Shown: positions 49,951 through 62,764 of the stretch, in pieces | Layout of the letters: each line of letters starts with the position of its first letter | Position numbering within the stretch: the first letter of the stretch is position 1 | From: Doryteuthis pealeii | Lineage: Eukaryota; Mollusca; Cephalopoda; Myopsida; Loliginidae | NCBI GenBank assembly: GCA_023376005.1 | Contig: CM042141.1 | Span: 93,667,135 to 93,731,134 of the forward strand | DNA length: 64,000 nt | Direction of reading: 5' to 3' | Position numbers and translations under genes: made by a program | Notes under the pieces: model-generated | The model's database searches: none | Seen by the model: the letters and a program-made list of their open reading frames with translations, nothing else | Told to the model about the DNA's origin: nothing

Positions 49951-50507
49951 CTCCAACCATCCCATTTTCATCAAATTATACATATGAGTAAGCCTAATGA
50001 GTCAGAGAATATCTACCTAGGTTTCTCCTAACAGATCATCAGAATAATTCTGACTAAAGCCAGGAGTTTTTTTTATACTGTTGGAGTTTAGAAATAAAAA
50101 TAAAAATAGCATAGCTCTAGGTAATACTATTAAACACTCTGAAGTTAATACTATTAAACACTCTGAAGTTACTAATATTATGGAGCAAACACACATCTAT
50201 TATTCTTTTAAAAATATTCCATTACAAAATAAAGAGTCAGAATTATCCTGATGATTCATTAGGAGAAACCTAGGTAGATATTCTCTGACTTATTAGGCTA
50301 ACTCTATTATTATTTATTAGCTCTACTTTTTGTATTGAGCACTTTAGTATATTTAACTTAAGCAACTCTTTTGGCCATTTTTATGGTATTTTTTTCAGGA
50401 GGTGCAGACGATTTGGTCTTTTCTTTTTTTTATATTTTTTCTCCAGGCAAAAGTTTGTATTGTGTAATTACAAACTATAAAGCTGGGAATTTTTTTCTTT
50501 TCAAAAT

Positions 50508-50541
<34 letters not shown>

Positions 50542-50635
50542 TTAAAAGTAAGGAAATGTATCCGACAATATATATGGATAAAATGATAGGAAAAAACACA
50601 GATGTTGTTTAACCGAATTTATTTCTTCAACTTTA

Positions 50636-50695
50636 CATTGCCGATATTGCAATATTTCGATTTTATCAAAAAAATCTTCAGAGCATTTTAATTGG
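50636..50695 (-). ncRNA. Weak hammerhead-like motif
   Basis: Minus strand: TGCT, CTGAAGA, GAAA, a small palindromic stem III (ATATTGCAATAT), C, then GGCA as stem I partner. Stem II does not pair cleanly, so this is probably a decayed Penelope terminal repeat. Confidence 0.3.
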
Positions 50696-50976
50696 AAGAC
50701 AATTCTGACTGTTTTATGATGTGATTGTTTTCTACCAGATTTTTAAGAGAGAAAAAAGAGAATATTTTAAATTTAAACTAGAAATTTTTAAACGGAATTT
50801 TGTGATTTTTAAGAACCAATATAGCAAGACATAGGATTATTGAATCTTGTGTTATTCTCATACATCAAACCATTCTCCAGAGACAAGGCTTCTTTTAATA
50901 TATCCCCACATCTTGTTAAATTAGTTCTTAAAAATAACAAAATTCCATTTAAAATTCTCTTTTTTTTTCTGAGGAG

Positions 50977-51102
50977 GAGCTGATGGTAGGTGTGGCGCTC
51001 CACCTCAGATGCAAAAAAAACAATCTCCTTGGTCTAGCACCAGTGAAAAGGGGATAGACTCCCTCGCTGTCTGGATGATACCAACTTTAGGCCACCCTGA
51101 CA
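50977..51102 (+). repeat. SINE-1 3' part
   Basis: GGAGCTGATGGTAGGTGTGG through GGGGATAGACTCCCTCGCTG; no head. Confidence 0.7.
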
Positions 51103-51334
51103 ACTTTACTTTTTTTTTTATCCCTTTTAATTGGCAATGAAAATGAAATTGTCGCATTCTTTTCAAAAGGAAGTTTGAGTTGAGGTGTTAATGTTCGTGA
51201 GGATTCCTGAAATATTCATTTATTTTTTTCTCAATTTTTCCAACATTTTCTTTTAGTTATTAACCTTAATTAAATATATAGGTCATGCCATTTTCATCAA
51301 ATTCATATAAGAAATATACATTGAACCCACACTT

Positions 51335-51377
<43 letters not shown>

Positions 51378-51437
51378 GTGATATGAACAGTTTTTTATAA
51401 AAACGTTTTTACTTGAATCAGAAAAGTGTCCAAATAC

Positions 51438-51655
51438 TGGCCAGTAGAGCAATTAGTCTAGGAACCCGAAGGTTCCAGTTTCAATATCAGCTCTCACCAA
51501 CTCAATGCATAAGTAGCACAGCTTGGATCTGTGCAGTAAAGTGGGAAGTTGATGGGAGGTCTAACGCTCCATCTCAGACACAAAAACAATCTCCCTGGTC
51601 TAGCACTAGTGAAAAGAGGATAGACTCCCTTGCTGTCTGTCTGATACCAACAATA
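51438..51655 (+). repeat. SINE-1 copy, head degraded
   Basis: GGCCAGTAGAGCAATTAGTC (head remnant), then GTGGGAAGTTGATGGGAGGT and the family end. Confidence 0.72.
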
Positions 51656-51874
51656 GATAAAACGTAAAATAAATTGTTTTCTCACTTCCTCATGAAACTG
51701 ATAGTCACACATTAAAAGGATGTTCAATCTGAATTTTGGTAGGAAATTCCAATCTTTCATTTTTTTATCTTGTCCAAAGAAATTTGCTCAGCACACATCA
51801 ACTCCTTTACCTATCAGAGAGGCACACTCACTGTAATGGTTATTGTCATAGGAAATGAAATCCTGCACAAGACT

Positions 51875-52350
51875 GGTTTGGTTTGGTTTGGTTTGGTTTG
51901 TTGAATGTTATGGCATATCAACCCTTGTTGGGTTATTTCATGCCGAAAACGTTTGGGTCTATTCATGCTTTTTTGTTATTTTTTTAGCATTTTTTTAAAT
52001 TCATTTTTTAGATTTAATCTATATCTATAGGACACTAACAGGTACTACCACTCCGGTCAGAGTGAACCTGGAAGTAATGGTGATGAAGGGGTACTCCACA
52101 CTCCCCAGAGCTCCAGAATTGGAACCTCACCATTAGATGCAGTTTAACGTCATACTCAGGACAATCATATAGATGCTAGGGCTTGACATGACCACCTGTC
52201 AAGCCTAAGTAAGGGCCAAAAGTATAGTGTTGCATGTCATAGACTGCACAGCCATCAGGGTTCCATTCTTAAGCATGAAAGGTTGTCACCCACAGCCAAC
52301 AGGTGGCCCCATTGGAAGTATTTTATTTTGGTGTATTCTTCTGACCCAGC
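51875..52350 (-). repeat. Element-3 copy
   Basis: Starts in a (TGGTT)n run at 51873-51899 and TATGGCATATCAACCC. It reads through the family in reverse with an internal deletion. Confidence 0.72.
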
Positions 52351-52365
52351 TGACTGAGCGGGGAT

Positions 52366-52565
52366 GAGACTATGTGCATTTCAATTTACGCCAATGACCT
52401 TAGGAAAGGCATCGATCCATCTATTTCCCCATAACCATGAGTAGATATTAGGGCAGTTTGGTTTCTCTAGCTGGTCTAGGAAAAGGAAAACTCCGAATTC
52501 GAGCCATCTGTACTCTTTAAACATTGACCTTGTGTCGTACCCTGCTTGGGGCAGAGGTGTTGGTT
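52366..52565 (+). repeat. SINE-2 fragment
   Basis: Body and tail only; ends CCTTGTGTCGTACCCTGC. Confidence 0.6.
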
Positions 52566-52699
52566 AAAAACACACCTATCAGGTGCATAGGTACCAAATG
52601 CAGCCGACACGCAATTAAGTATGCAGACTGAAAACCATTCTCTGCAACTTTTGCATACCAGAGCATTAGAAATGACATGATTCTTCAAATTATAAATAA

Positions 52700-53366
52700 T
52701 ATGATGGTAGTTTCATCGAAGACAGGTACAGCAGTCCTTTTTTTGACACAGATTTTTCACCAATGCATCAAAGTAATGTGGTAATATTATAGACCCACAT
52801 CAACATCGGGTATATAATTGGTGAGAGTGAGACTTCAGAGAGAGTTCTCAAGTGACACAGACAGACAGACAGACAGACACAGAGACTTACTTGGTTACTT
52901 CATTTCTGCTGCTTCTTCTTAACTAAGGGCTGGTTTCTTCTTCTCTGGCCGACATCTCATCTAGTTGGCTTCTTCTATTTAACTTCTACTAAGGGCTTTG
53001 CTTTTGGGCTGATTTTGTTTTCAATTAAATGAATTAACAAGACATTTTTTTGTTGCTTGATCAAGCTTTTATTTTATCTAGCCCATATCACTGCGTGGAT
53101 GAGAGATCGACCTCAGCAGCAATACATCTGCTTTGCTTCAAAGTCTGGTCGAATCTAATTCTCTAAACTCTCACTCCTCCTTTCTCCTCTTTGCCACATA
53201 CCATTCCTCATCCAATTAAAACCATGCCACGCGTCTATGCTGACATCATCATTTAAATTTTTCTGTTCTAACACACATTATCATTTAAACTTTTCTGTAA
53301 CTAATCAGTCCACTCAGACCACCCTCAGGGTTCCACGTCATTCCCATTATGTAATAGTAAGTCTAG
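52700..53366. other. Unassigned stretch
   Basis: Contains a short (GACA)n run at 52859-52880 and a TATATAATTGG at 52811. Pyrimidine-rich, no convincing ORF. A retrotransposon LTR is possible but unsupported. Confidence 0.35.
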
Positions 53367-53960
53367 TTTGGTTTGTTGGATTTTACGGCATATCAACCTT
53401 TGTTGGGTTATTTTATGCTGAAGACGTTTTGTTCTAATCATTCTTGATGAATATTCTTTTTTATTTAACTCATTTTTTTTAACTCGATGTTTTTTAAACA
53501 CATTTTTGTTTACTCATTTTCTTCTATTTATCCCATAGATGGGACCCTAACAGGTACTACCACTCCAGGCCAGGGTAGACCTGAGAGTAATGGCAATGAA
53601 GGGGTACTCCATATTCCCCAGAGCTCCAGAATTGGAATTTCACCACTAGATGCAGTTTAACCTCATACCCAGGACACTGACCCTCAGCCACCGGCTTCTA
53701 GCACATGATATGATAAAAAGGGTTGGGGGTTTGCTAAAAGGGCAATAGGGTCAGGACAATCCTATAGGTGCTAGGGCTTGACATTGCCCGTGTAGTCTAA
53801 GTAAGGGCCAAAGAGTTGTGTTGCAAGTCATGGACTGCTCTGCCACCAGGATTCTGTCCATAAGCATTTCAGGTTGCCACCCACGGCTCTATTGGGGGGG
53901 ATTTTACCCCTCTGCAGAATTACAGTTGGTGTATTCTTCTCTTCAAACTGACAGGGCAGA
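53367..53960 (-). repeat. Element-3 copy
   Basis: Near full-length reverse copy, from TTTTACGGCATATCAACC to GAATTACAGTTGGTGTATTC. Confidence 0.75.
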
Positions 53961-54034
53961 CAAAATTTTGGAAAAAAATTCTTGTGTATAATATGCAATG
54001 ACTTTTTAGAAGAATGTGTAGCAGCAAACTTTAA

Positions 54035-54780
54035 CCTAATTTTAGCATAACTAACTGACCCTTTGCAAAAATCCCCAACTATAGTGTATAACACAGCCGG
54101 GCACCAGGTTTCCTGATGGCACCTTGTACAATTAGATTCAACCAATATAGATAGAAGACTTTTATCCTAGACACAACACACATATACTACAAAAGTTGCA
54201 ACCAGCCAAAGAAAGAAAGTGGTATCCTTGACTTTATGTGGAAGAAGGTTTGCTAACCCTGAAATTTAAATAATTCCTCATCACTGCCAGTGACTAACTG
54301 ACCCTTTGCTAAAATTCCCAACTCTAGTGTTTCTTGCACCTATAGCAAGAGTTCATGGGCTTGATTTTGTTGTTGGTCACACAGCCGGGCACCAGGTGTT
54401 ACATAATTTGTGGGCTGCCTACAAATTATGACTGTAAGTGTACTAAGATTTAAATAACAGTATGGTAAATGGAAAGTTGCCATCAACCGCTGTAAAAGTT
54501 ACTGACAGCAGTTCACCTTTCGCTGACCTAGCCGTTTGATCCCTCATTGGCTGAAGGCAAAGCGTGAGAAGGGGACTGAGCTAGAGTTAGTTAGATTCTG
54601 GTGGTTAGCTGGAGGGACTAGACACGAGTGTTGTCTGTTCTCAAGATGCCATCTTCTCACCATGCAGTTAAAATCCTCTTGGGCTTTGGGTTTTTAATAA
54701 AGACGTCTTTGTAAAATGAATCAAGTCTTGTTTCATTTTTAAAAACAACGAAATGAGCACAGACAACTGAATCCCAGCAG
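54035..54780. other. Duplicated segment and possible LTR-like sequence
   Basis: CACAGCCGGGCACCAGGT and TAACTGACCCTTTGC each occur twice (about 54050-54115 and 54293-54398). The following AATAAAGACG near 54697 resembles an LTR poly(A) region. Not enough to classify. Confidence 0.3.
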
Positions 54781-54849
54781 AACAGAAGACGTATTGACGA
54801 GAGGAAGAAATCAACCCCAAAGAAGATGGCTAGTCGTTGAATTAGAACT

Positions 54850-54854
<5 letters not shown>

Positions 54855-54903
<49 letters not shown>
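54855..54903. repeat. (CT)n microsatellite
   Basis: Dinucleotide run after a C8 tract. Confidence 0.95.
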
Positions 54904-54912
<9 letters not shown>

Positions 54913-55552
54913 ACCCAATATAAAGGGGTATATAATAACATAGGTTCACTGATTGTTTACTATATAATTAGATTCCACTCGTACAGACGGGGCACACATA
55001 TTTTAGACAGTCTTATTAACAGAAGTTAAAACCAGCCAAATAAATAAATAAATAAATAAAGAGACGTCATTATTCAAATAGATTTTTTTCAAATTAGTTT
55101 GACATTTACTTGAAAATCTTTTCTTCTGAAATATTCCCAGGATGGTTTATGTCCCTAATCTATTTTAACTCTGCCCTTTAGCAACTAATGAATCATAACA
55201 GGGGCTATAAATCCCTCCTGAATGTTAAGCAAAATCTATACCACCTCCGCAATATATATATATATATATATATATAAAAGTAGATATAACAACACAAACA
55301 ACTAAATTCAATTGATATTTCACCTGAGTATTTAGTGAAGCTTCTTCAAAATTTATTGTGGAGACAAATGCTTTTTACATCATGTATGTATGAACCCTTT
55401 ATTAACAGAGGAATATGTATATGTAGGCAGCAGATCTTCTTGTAGACATGTATTATTAAAATGACAGACAAGGGTTTAGTGTTTAGCTTTTTATTCAGGT
55501 TTTCTTTTTAGCTAACAAGTTGTCACAACTGTGGTTGGAGGCAGTTTAAAAA

Positions 55553-55583
<31 letters not shown>

Positions 55584-55997
55584 ATTAGGAAAAATGGAAA
55601 TGAATCCAACGGTATGTAAGTATATAAAAAAAATTGAAAAAACAACAAAGTGTTCAGATGGCTGATATGTTAATGTAGGAGCCAATGTTATAACGTTTTG
55701 GTTAGTTTAACAAACCTTTGTAAAGTCATTCATTTAGATGGAAAAACTTAAAAAACAGTTTTGTTTTTTAGTGTGTTGCAATTTCTGAATGTTCCTCAAA
55801 ATATGAAAAAAATAGACAGAAATTAACGCCATGTAACCATTGGAATTCCTTTTCAAACTGTGTGATGCAATTTGTTTGAAATCATTATGGAAAATTTTTA
55901 TTCCCAGCATTACCTTACTGTTTATTTTTATGGTGTTCAAAATTTATTTTAATTTTAGTTTAGATGAGGGTTCATGGGCCATGCATTCTGAATTGTT

Positions 55998-56155
55998 GGT
56001 TGGTTGGTTGGTTGGTTAGACTTTATGGCATGTCAACCCTTAGTGGGTTATTTTATGCTGAAAACATTTTGTTTTATTCTTTGTTGATGAGTATTAAAAA
56101 AATTTTTTCAAAACTCAATTTTTTTAAAACTCATTTTTTTCTATTTAATGGGAAT
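55998..56155 (-). repeat. Element-3 end fragment
   Basis: TTGGTTGGTTGG run and TTTATGGCATGTCAACCC; truncated. Confidence 0.65.
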
Positions 56156-56511
56156 TTCTGAATGGCTCACTTAAAACTTCCTTTTTTTTATAGAAAAGAT
56201 CTTTTTACTGAGAAAAAAAAGAATCAACTTTTTCTATTTCTAAGGCAGATGCTAACACATATGGTCTTCTGTAGTGAAAATGTTTGAAGTAGCTTCAACA
56301 AAAAATTACTTTGAATGTTTTTAGTAGTGTGGCCCGTCTGATAATAAGCTATGTCTCATGCAGTCACCTTCTCGAAAAAAAGGTTGTCCATACCTGGTTT
56401 AGACTAATTAGCTCTTACCTAGAATTTCCTAAAACTAAAAATATTCTGTTTTGTTTTATTTATTTAAATATGAACAACAATATTTCCTCTATTAATTGTC
56501 AAAGTCAGTTA

Positions 56512-56590
56512 CGGGGGGAAGGGGAGTCCCTATGGCATAGCTGCTAACATGCTGAACTTGGACATTATAGTAAGACAAAATTTATTGTAA
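56512..56590 (+). repeat. SINE-4 head fragment
   Basis: GGAGTCCCTATGGCATAGCTGC matches the 38108 head; truncated soon after. Confidence 0.5.
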
Positions 56591-57174
56591 ACACCATCAC
56601 TCATTTAATCCGTAATTTTATAAACAAACTCTTGAAACTCAAACAGTTGAGTTTGTTGTACCATATTTGCCATGTTTGAATTTTCAAGATGTTATGAATA
56701 CAATCTACTGGCTGAAGTGAACAGTTGCAAGATGGCCACTGGTTTTTAACAGGGTTTATTTTTCAAGCCTGCTGGGTATCTATCCACCTTCCTCCTGAGA
56801 TAGGGGATTCTCCATGGTGTAGTAACTAACTTTTGTAGTTATTTAATGCTTTAGCATTGAATAATCCATGAAGGTTGATATGCCATTAACCAAAGAAAAT
56901 AAATAAATTAAGGCCAGATGCTGTTATTCAAGGGTAAATTTAACCCTTTGAGTCCTGAGATCCAGAGCCTAAATTTACTCTCTGCCATTTGAGCATGATT
57001 CTTGCACTGGATGCTCCATACTTTGCAACGTTGTGTTACATCCTACCCGAGGTGAATAAATGGAGTAAATACCTACAATTAAAGTGTACAATACAAACAA
57101 AGGAATGAATAAAGAAAAACAAAAAATATATCATTGTTTCGCAGCATTTAAATAATAAACTAGGATTCTCTGTT

Positions 57175-57425
57175 TTATAGTTTAGTTTGGTTTCTTTGTT
57201 TCATATCAACCTTCATGGGTTATTTAATGCCAAATCCATCCTTGTATAGGAATAGTACTGGTACTATTTAGCTAGGAGAGATGCAGTGTTTCATACCTTT
57301 CCCAAGGGTATTAGTCTAAAAGAGAATATAGTAGTGCAACTAGAGTTCGAACTTACTTACTATGATGTTGCCGTCCAGCACATTAGCTACGATGCAACAG
57401 GAACTCCCTCAGCATTGTCGGTTTA
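57175..57425 (-). repeat. SINE-4 copy
   Basis: Reverse copy from GGTTTCTTTG to the tRNA-like head (CGTAGCTAATGTGCTGGACG on minus). Confidence 0.68.
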
Positions 57426-57724
57426 TCATGGAGACAATCAAAAATGACATGAACAAGGGTGAATTTATGTGAAGGCAGACTTTGACTAGTGCTTGGAGTC
57501 TGGCAAGGGTTAAGAAGAAATCCAATATGTAATACTAAGAAAAACAGGGGATGCTACAGTATGGGAGAAAAATAAAAGTACCACTGCTACTGAACTCAAA
57601 GGGTTAATGTTTATTGGTTCCCATTATGGCTACTACTGCAGACAATTTGATAATGGAATTAATATTTCAACTATAAATATCAATCTGTTCCAAATACATG
57701 TTTTTGAATATTTCCTATTATAAC

Positions 57725-57733
57725 ATATATATA

Positions 57734-57794
<61 letters not shown>
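57725..57794. repeat. (AT)n/(GT)n compound microsatellite
   Basis: Alternating purine-pyrimidine run of about 70 bp. Confidence 0.95.
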
Positions 57795-58065
57795 TGTGGA
57801 AAGAACTGACATTTTCAAAGTTGTGTGTTGTTGTTGTTTTTTTTTAATAATTGAGCCTTTTCTATTGGAGGGGGGGGGTACTTTTTTTCTCTGCTTCTTG
57901 CCAATTTATAAGTTTTAGGATTTCACAACTTTAATATAATAAAATGAAAACAAGGAAGAATAATAGCAAACAAAAAAAAGAAATCCAATTAAATAGAATC
58001 CAACAGAAATCTCAAATCAATACAAAATGAATAATGGCAAAAATGAGGCGTTTTTTAGGTTTGGT

Positions 58066-58650
58066 TTAATTTGGCATATCCACCCTGTCAGCTGGGGCGT
58101 TAGAATACACCGACTGCACCTCTGTAGAGGGGTAAGACTCCCCCACTGGGGCCACCTGTTGGCCATCGGTGGCAACCCATGATGCTTAAGGATGGAACCC
58201 AGGTGGTTGAGCAGTCTATGACATGCAATACCCCACTTAGACCCTTACTTAGGCTAGACAGGCGGTCGGAGAGGCTCCCTCCGATCAATCGGATGGTCAC
58301 GTCAAGCCCTAGCACCTATATGATTGCCCCAAACCTTTTTATCATATGGGTGCTAGAAGGTGGTGGCTGCAGGTCTACATGTCCTGGGAATAACGTTAAA
58401 CTCTATCTGATTGTGAGCTTCCAGTTTTGGAGGTTTGGGGAATGTGGAGCACCCCTTCATCACCATTTCTCCCTGGTCCACTATGACCCGGAGTGGTAGT
58501 ACCTGTTAGGGTCTCTAAATCTATGGGTTTAATTTGAAAAACATGAGTTGATAAACAAAATTGATTATCCATTAAGAATGAATTTATTTCAAAACTATGT
58601 CGGCATTACATGACCCACTGAAGTTGATATGCTGTAAAAACACAAAACAA
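58066..58650 (+). repeat. Element-3 copy, near full length
   Basis: Begins TTTAATTTGGCATATCCACC and ends GTTGATATGCTGTAAAAACA, so the two ends are roughly inverted. Confidence 0.78.
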
Positions 58651-58689
58651 ACCAAACATTGGCATATCCACCTTTGTAGTTTATTAACT

Positions 58690-58872
58690 CTTTGCCTACT
58701 TTATACCATTTACAGCGGCTCCTCCACCAATGTAATCCTACCTTAAACTGCTGTCAGCAGCCCTCACCTGTGTCACTTGTTTACACTGAAAAATCACTTT
58801 GTGAACATCCTTGCCATCTTTTGTTTTGTCTGTGAACCAACCTTGAGACTGGTACTTAATCCTTTTGTAATA
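58690..58872. repeat. Family G MITE fragment
   Basis: AACTCTTTGCCTACTT end and body blocks shared with 14567-14822. Confidence 0.55.
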
Positions 58873-59030
58873 TCCCATCATACAGTTATATATATATATA
58901 TATATATGTATATCACTGTTTTGGCATATTAAGATCTTTTTACTGATAGAATTGCATGTTGACTTCAGATCATTCTTCAGAGCATCTCACCAAAGTCTCC
59001 AAGATCAGATAACTTTCTTAGAATCTTTAG

Positions 59031-59034
<4 letters not shown>

Positions 59035-59079
<45 letters not shown>
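59035..59079. repeat. (CT)n microsatellite
   Basis: Dinucleotide run; produces spurious open frames on both strands. Confidence 0.95.
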
Positions 59080-59084
<5 letters not shown>

Positions 59085-59696
59085 CACTCTCCTTTGTTTA
59101 TTTATTTTTTCTTTCTTTTCATTTATATATATATATTTTTTATTCTGGTCAACGTCTGCCTCAGGACTATTCCAAATGACTAACAATCGCACACACAATA
59201 ACTGGTCTCGTATTTCTTTGTTTCTCAAGAACTTTTGCTAGTGTACAAGATTCTTCTCTTTCATGCTCACGCTGCACAGAAGCTGCTATGGCTACGTCTG
59301 TGATCTGATAGAGGCATTCGACTTTAAAGATAATGATTATATCCATCTCTGCCAGAATGCCCCATCTACGAGTAATAATAAAAACTGTTTGTCTCAAATG
59401 TTAATTGTCATTGGTCTCTTCAACATTTACATTATTGAGTCAAAAAGTAGTCAACTGGGACTGCTAAATATCAAGAATAAGAAAACATCCTATAAACAGT
59501 TTGGTTTCAGAATTCTGTTGCAGACAACAAGGCTTTTCCTTTAAGTCTATGGATTCTGGGTATTACACAACACAATTCTGGCTAAATACTTTACCATATT
59601 ATCCTACTAAGTCACCAGAAAACTAATGATTCCAAAGACTAATCAAACTAAATAACAACAAAAATAAATGAATAAATAATTAAGAATAAAATAATA

Positions 59697-59748
<52 letters not shown>
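59697..59748. repeat. (AAT)n microsatellite
   Basis: Trinucleotide run directly before the LINE-E fragment. Confidence 0.95.
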
Positions 59749-59749
<1 letters not shown>

Positions 59750-60300
59750 GTAAAGCTAGGCACAACTGGGTTGGAAAGGTGATCCACTGGGAATTATGCA
59801 AAACATTAAATTTGGACCATACAACAAAATGGTATATGCATAAACCAGAATCTGTTCTAGAGAATGAAATGCAAAAAATTCTCTGGGACTTTGAGATAAA
59901 GACAGATCGCCTTATCCCAGCCAGAAGACCAAACCTAGTATTGATTACCAAAAAAAAATAAAAGAGAAGTTGTTAACTGGTAGATTTTGCAGTTCCAGCA
60001 GATCACAGGGTGAAGATGAAAGAAAAGAAAAAATAGACAAATACCTAGACCTTGCAAGAGAATTGAAAAAGCTGTTGAATATGAGGGTGAAAGTGATACT
60101 AATAGTAGTTGGGGCACTAGGAATGGTCCTCAAAAGCTTAAAAAAATGACTTGATGAACTGAAAATCAGAGGAAGAATTGAGATCATCCAGACAACAGCA
60201 TTGTTGAAATTAGCTGGAATACTCAGGAGAGTCCTGGAGACATGAGGAGATTTGTTGTTACTCAAACTCTAGTGAAAGACCATCAGCTAATGCTGGTGTA
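59750..60300 (+). mobile_element. LINE-E C-terminal fragment, decayed
   Basis: Plus-strand frames give NWVGKVIHWELCKTLNLDH, WYMHKPESVLENE, RLIPARRPNLVL and then LVDFAVPADHRVKMKE in a shifted frame. A third shifted frame follows (DKYLDLARELKKL). ARRPxLVL...VDFAVP resembles a PD-(D/E)XK-type core, as in LINE-D, but the element is different. Multiple frameshifts and stops. Confidence 0.65.
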
Positions 60301-60324
60301 AAAAACTAATAATATGTTTTCTGG

Positions 60325-60903
60325 GGTGTTAGAATCCACCGACTGCACTTCTGCAGAGGGGTAAGACTCCTCCAATAGGGCCACCTGTTGGCCGTGGGTG
60401 GCGACCCGTGATGCTTAAGGATGGAACCCAGGTGGCTGAGCAGTCCATGACATGCAACAGTCCACTTCAGCCCTTACTTGGGCTAGACAGGCAATCAGAG
60501 ATGCCCCTTCGATCAATCAGTTGGTCACGTCAAGTCCTAGCACCTATATGATTGTTCCAACCCTATTGCCCTTATGGCAAGCCCCAACCCTTTTCATCAT
60601 ATGGGTGCTAGAAGGTGGCAGCTGACAGTCTTCATGTCCTGGGAATGACATTAAACTCTATCTGATGGTGAGGTTCCAGTTCTGGAGGTTTGGGGGATGT
60701 GGAGCACCCCTTCATCACCATTGCACCCTGGTCCGCTCTGACCCAGTGGTAGTACCTGTTAGGGTCCCATCTATGGGTTAAATAGAAAAGTGTGTTTATA
60801 GACAAAATTGATTATCCATTAAGAATGAATTTATTTCAAAACTATGTCGGCATTAAATGACCCACTGAGGTTGATATGCCGTAAAACAAAACTAACCAAA
60901 CCA
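60325..60903 (+). repeat. Element-3 copy, near full length
   Basis: From GTTAGAATCCACCGACTGCA to GGTTGATATGCCGTAAAACA. It abuts the mariner remnant. Confidence 0.78.
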
Positions 60904-60904
60904 A

Positions 60905-61290
60905 CAATCTTGTTTTATGGAAGCCGAGCTCATTGTGGATAATTTGATAGGCAGACCCATGACGTCTACAGAGAACAAATTACTTCATCAATGATAACTC
61001 GCTAGTTTGCCAATATCATTTCACAAACTTGCTAAATCTTCTTATCAGTGGTGGAGGTTGACTGGCATCCTGCTTCTTCTTTGTATGTCACACTTGTTCG
61101 GCCACTTTTAAACTTATCTATCCACTCATACACACTTCTACAAGGTAGTTCACTACTCCCTTATTGTGCTAAAAGTCTCCGATGAATTTCAGACCCTGAC
61201 ACTCCTTCCGACCACAGAAATCAGGTTACTTCCTTGGTGCATACTGCTAGTGGAGAGGCCATGTTTACACTGTAAAGACAACAAGCAAAA
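60905..61290 (-). mobile_element. Mariner-like remnant
   Basis: Reverse copy of the 12230-12695 element, with degraded EIHRRLLAQ, SVYEWIDKFKSGRTSVTY and TTDKKI segments and stops. Truncated at 60905. Confidence 0.62.
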
Positions 61291-61804
61291 TGATACGATC
61301 AGGCTGAAACTTCAATCACAACAGTGACAACTAAAATAATCTTCATACAATGACTGCTATTTACACAGTAGCATTGCAATCAACAAAGCCTTCATCAGAT
61401 GATGACTTTGGGTTCAGGCATGGTTTCGGGGCCGAAGCATCATTACCACTAACCCAGAGCGCCCCAGCAGTATGTCACGATACCACCAGACTTTGTCGAT
61501 TTGATGTCACATTGTAGGATTGCCATATCCATGCTGATGCAGTTAGAACTTTATCCTGGATCTTTTTTTATGTATTTCCTCTTGTTTGGTGGAGAAAGTC
61601 CAAGATTAGTCAAAAATGCTGAAGTTGAGTTGGTAATGAATCCTCAAGTTTCTTCAAGTTTTAGCATTTTAATCATATTGAACAAATAAAAATGGCACTA
61701 TGATGTGCTGTTTATACTGCATTAAAGTAACAGTCACATAAACAAATTTGCTGATATATTGATAATATTTTGGGAATTTGAAGAAATTGATTGATTGGTT
61801 CATC

Positions 61805-62160
61805 TGATCAAATGTACACACAAACATACACACACTCACACATTCACATAAAATTGATAAAATATGAAAATGTACCTATAATCACATCTTATAATAATAA
61901 TGATCACACACACACACACACACACAAACTAACACTCACACATGCACACATATACATGGAATCAGACTCACACACACATACACACACACACACACATGAT
62001 AATGATAAAATATTAAAATGTACCTATATTCATATTTTATTTATATCTTATAATAATGATGATTGCATACACACACACACACACACAGACACACACACAG
62101 AGATTCAGACTCAGACCCTCCACACACACACACACACGTTCATACATTCACACTCATACA
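61805..62160. repeat. (CA)n-rich region
   Basis: Several (CA)n tracts separated by a repeated ATAAAATATGAAAATGTACC-type spacer (near 61855, 62000 and 62170), so a larger unit of about 150 bp has been duplicated. Confidence 0.85.
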
Positions 62161-62649
62161 CACCGATCAAATTGATCAAATATGAAAATGTTTCTATATT
62201 CATATTCAATCTGATAATGATGATGGTGATGACTAGATGAGATATCAAACTATAAACAAAATCACCTCCACTTTCCTAACGTAAAAGTACATTTTATTTT
62301 TGCTGTTTTTTTTTGGGGGGGGGTTTTACCGCCGTTTTGTCCATCCTTTCAAGTTGATTGTTTTTTTGTTGTTTTGTTTTGTGTGTTTGTTTTTCTATCC
62401 TTCATAAATCTATCTGTTCTTTTTGAGCACGCAGCAGGAGGCGACAAAATGAGGAGGAGTGGGAGGCGGGTGAGTCTGGGGGGTAGGGGGGGGGGTAGAG
62501 ACAGAATTCTTTTCAAACACAACTTGCCCATTTTCTACATTAAGAAAAACTAGACAACATAAAATGAAAAAAAAATGAATGCATAAAACGGCCATGATTA
62601 ATTACCAAATTTGTTTTTTTCATTTTTTTATTTCTTCGTTTCTTCATTG

Positions 62650-62732
62650 TTAATTCTTCTTCTTCTTCTTCTTCTTTTTCTTCTTCTTCTTCTTCTCCTC
62701 CTTCTTTCTACCGCCTTCCTCTTCTTCTTTTC

Positions 62733-62764
<32 letters not shown>

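Noticed and set aside
52320..52700. Possible coding exon on the minus strand (70 codons)
   Set aside because: It overlaps element-3 and SINE-2 sequence and has no conserved motif.
59167..59397. 76-codon minus-strand frame
   Set aside because: No recognisable motif, no splice context, and it lies beside microsatellites; not enough to call a gene.
61791..62240. 149-codon Thr/His-rich frame
   Set aside because: Translation of (CA)n tracts.
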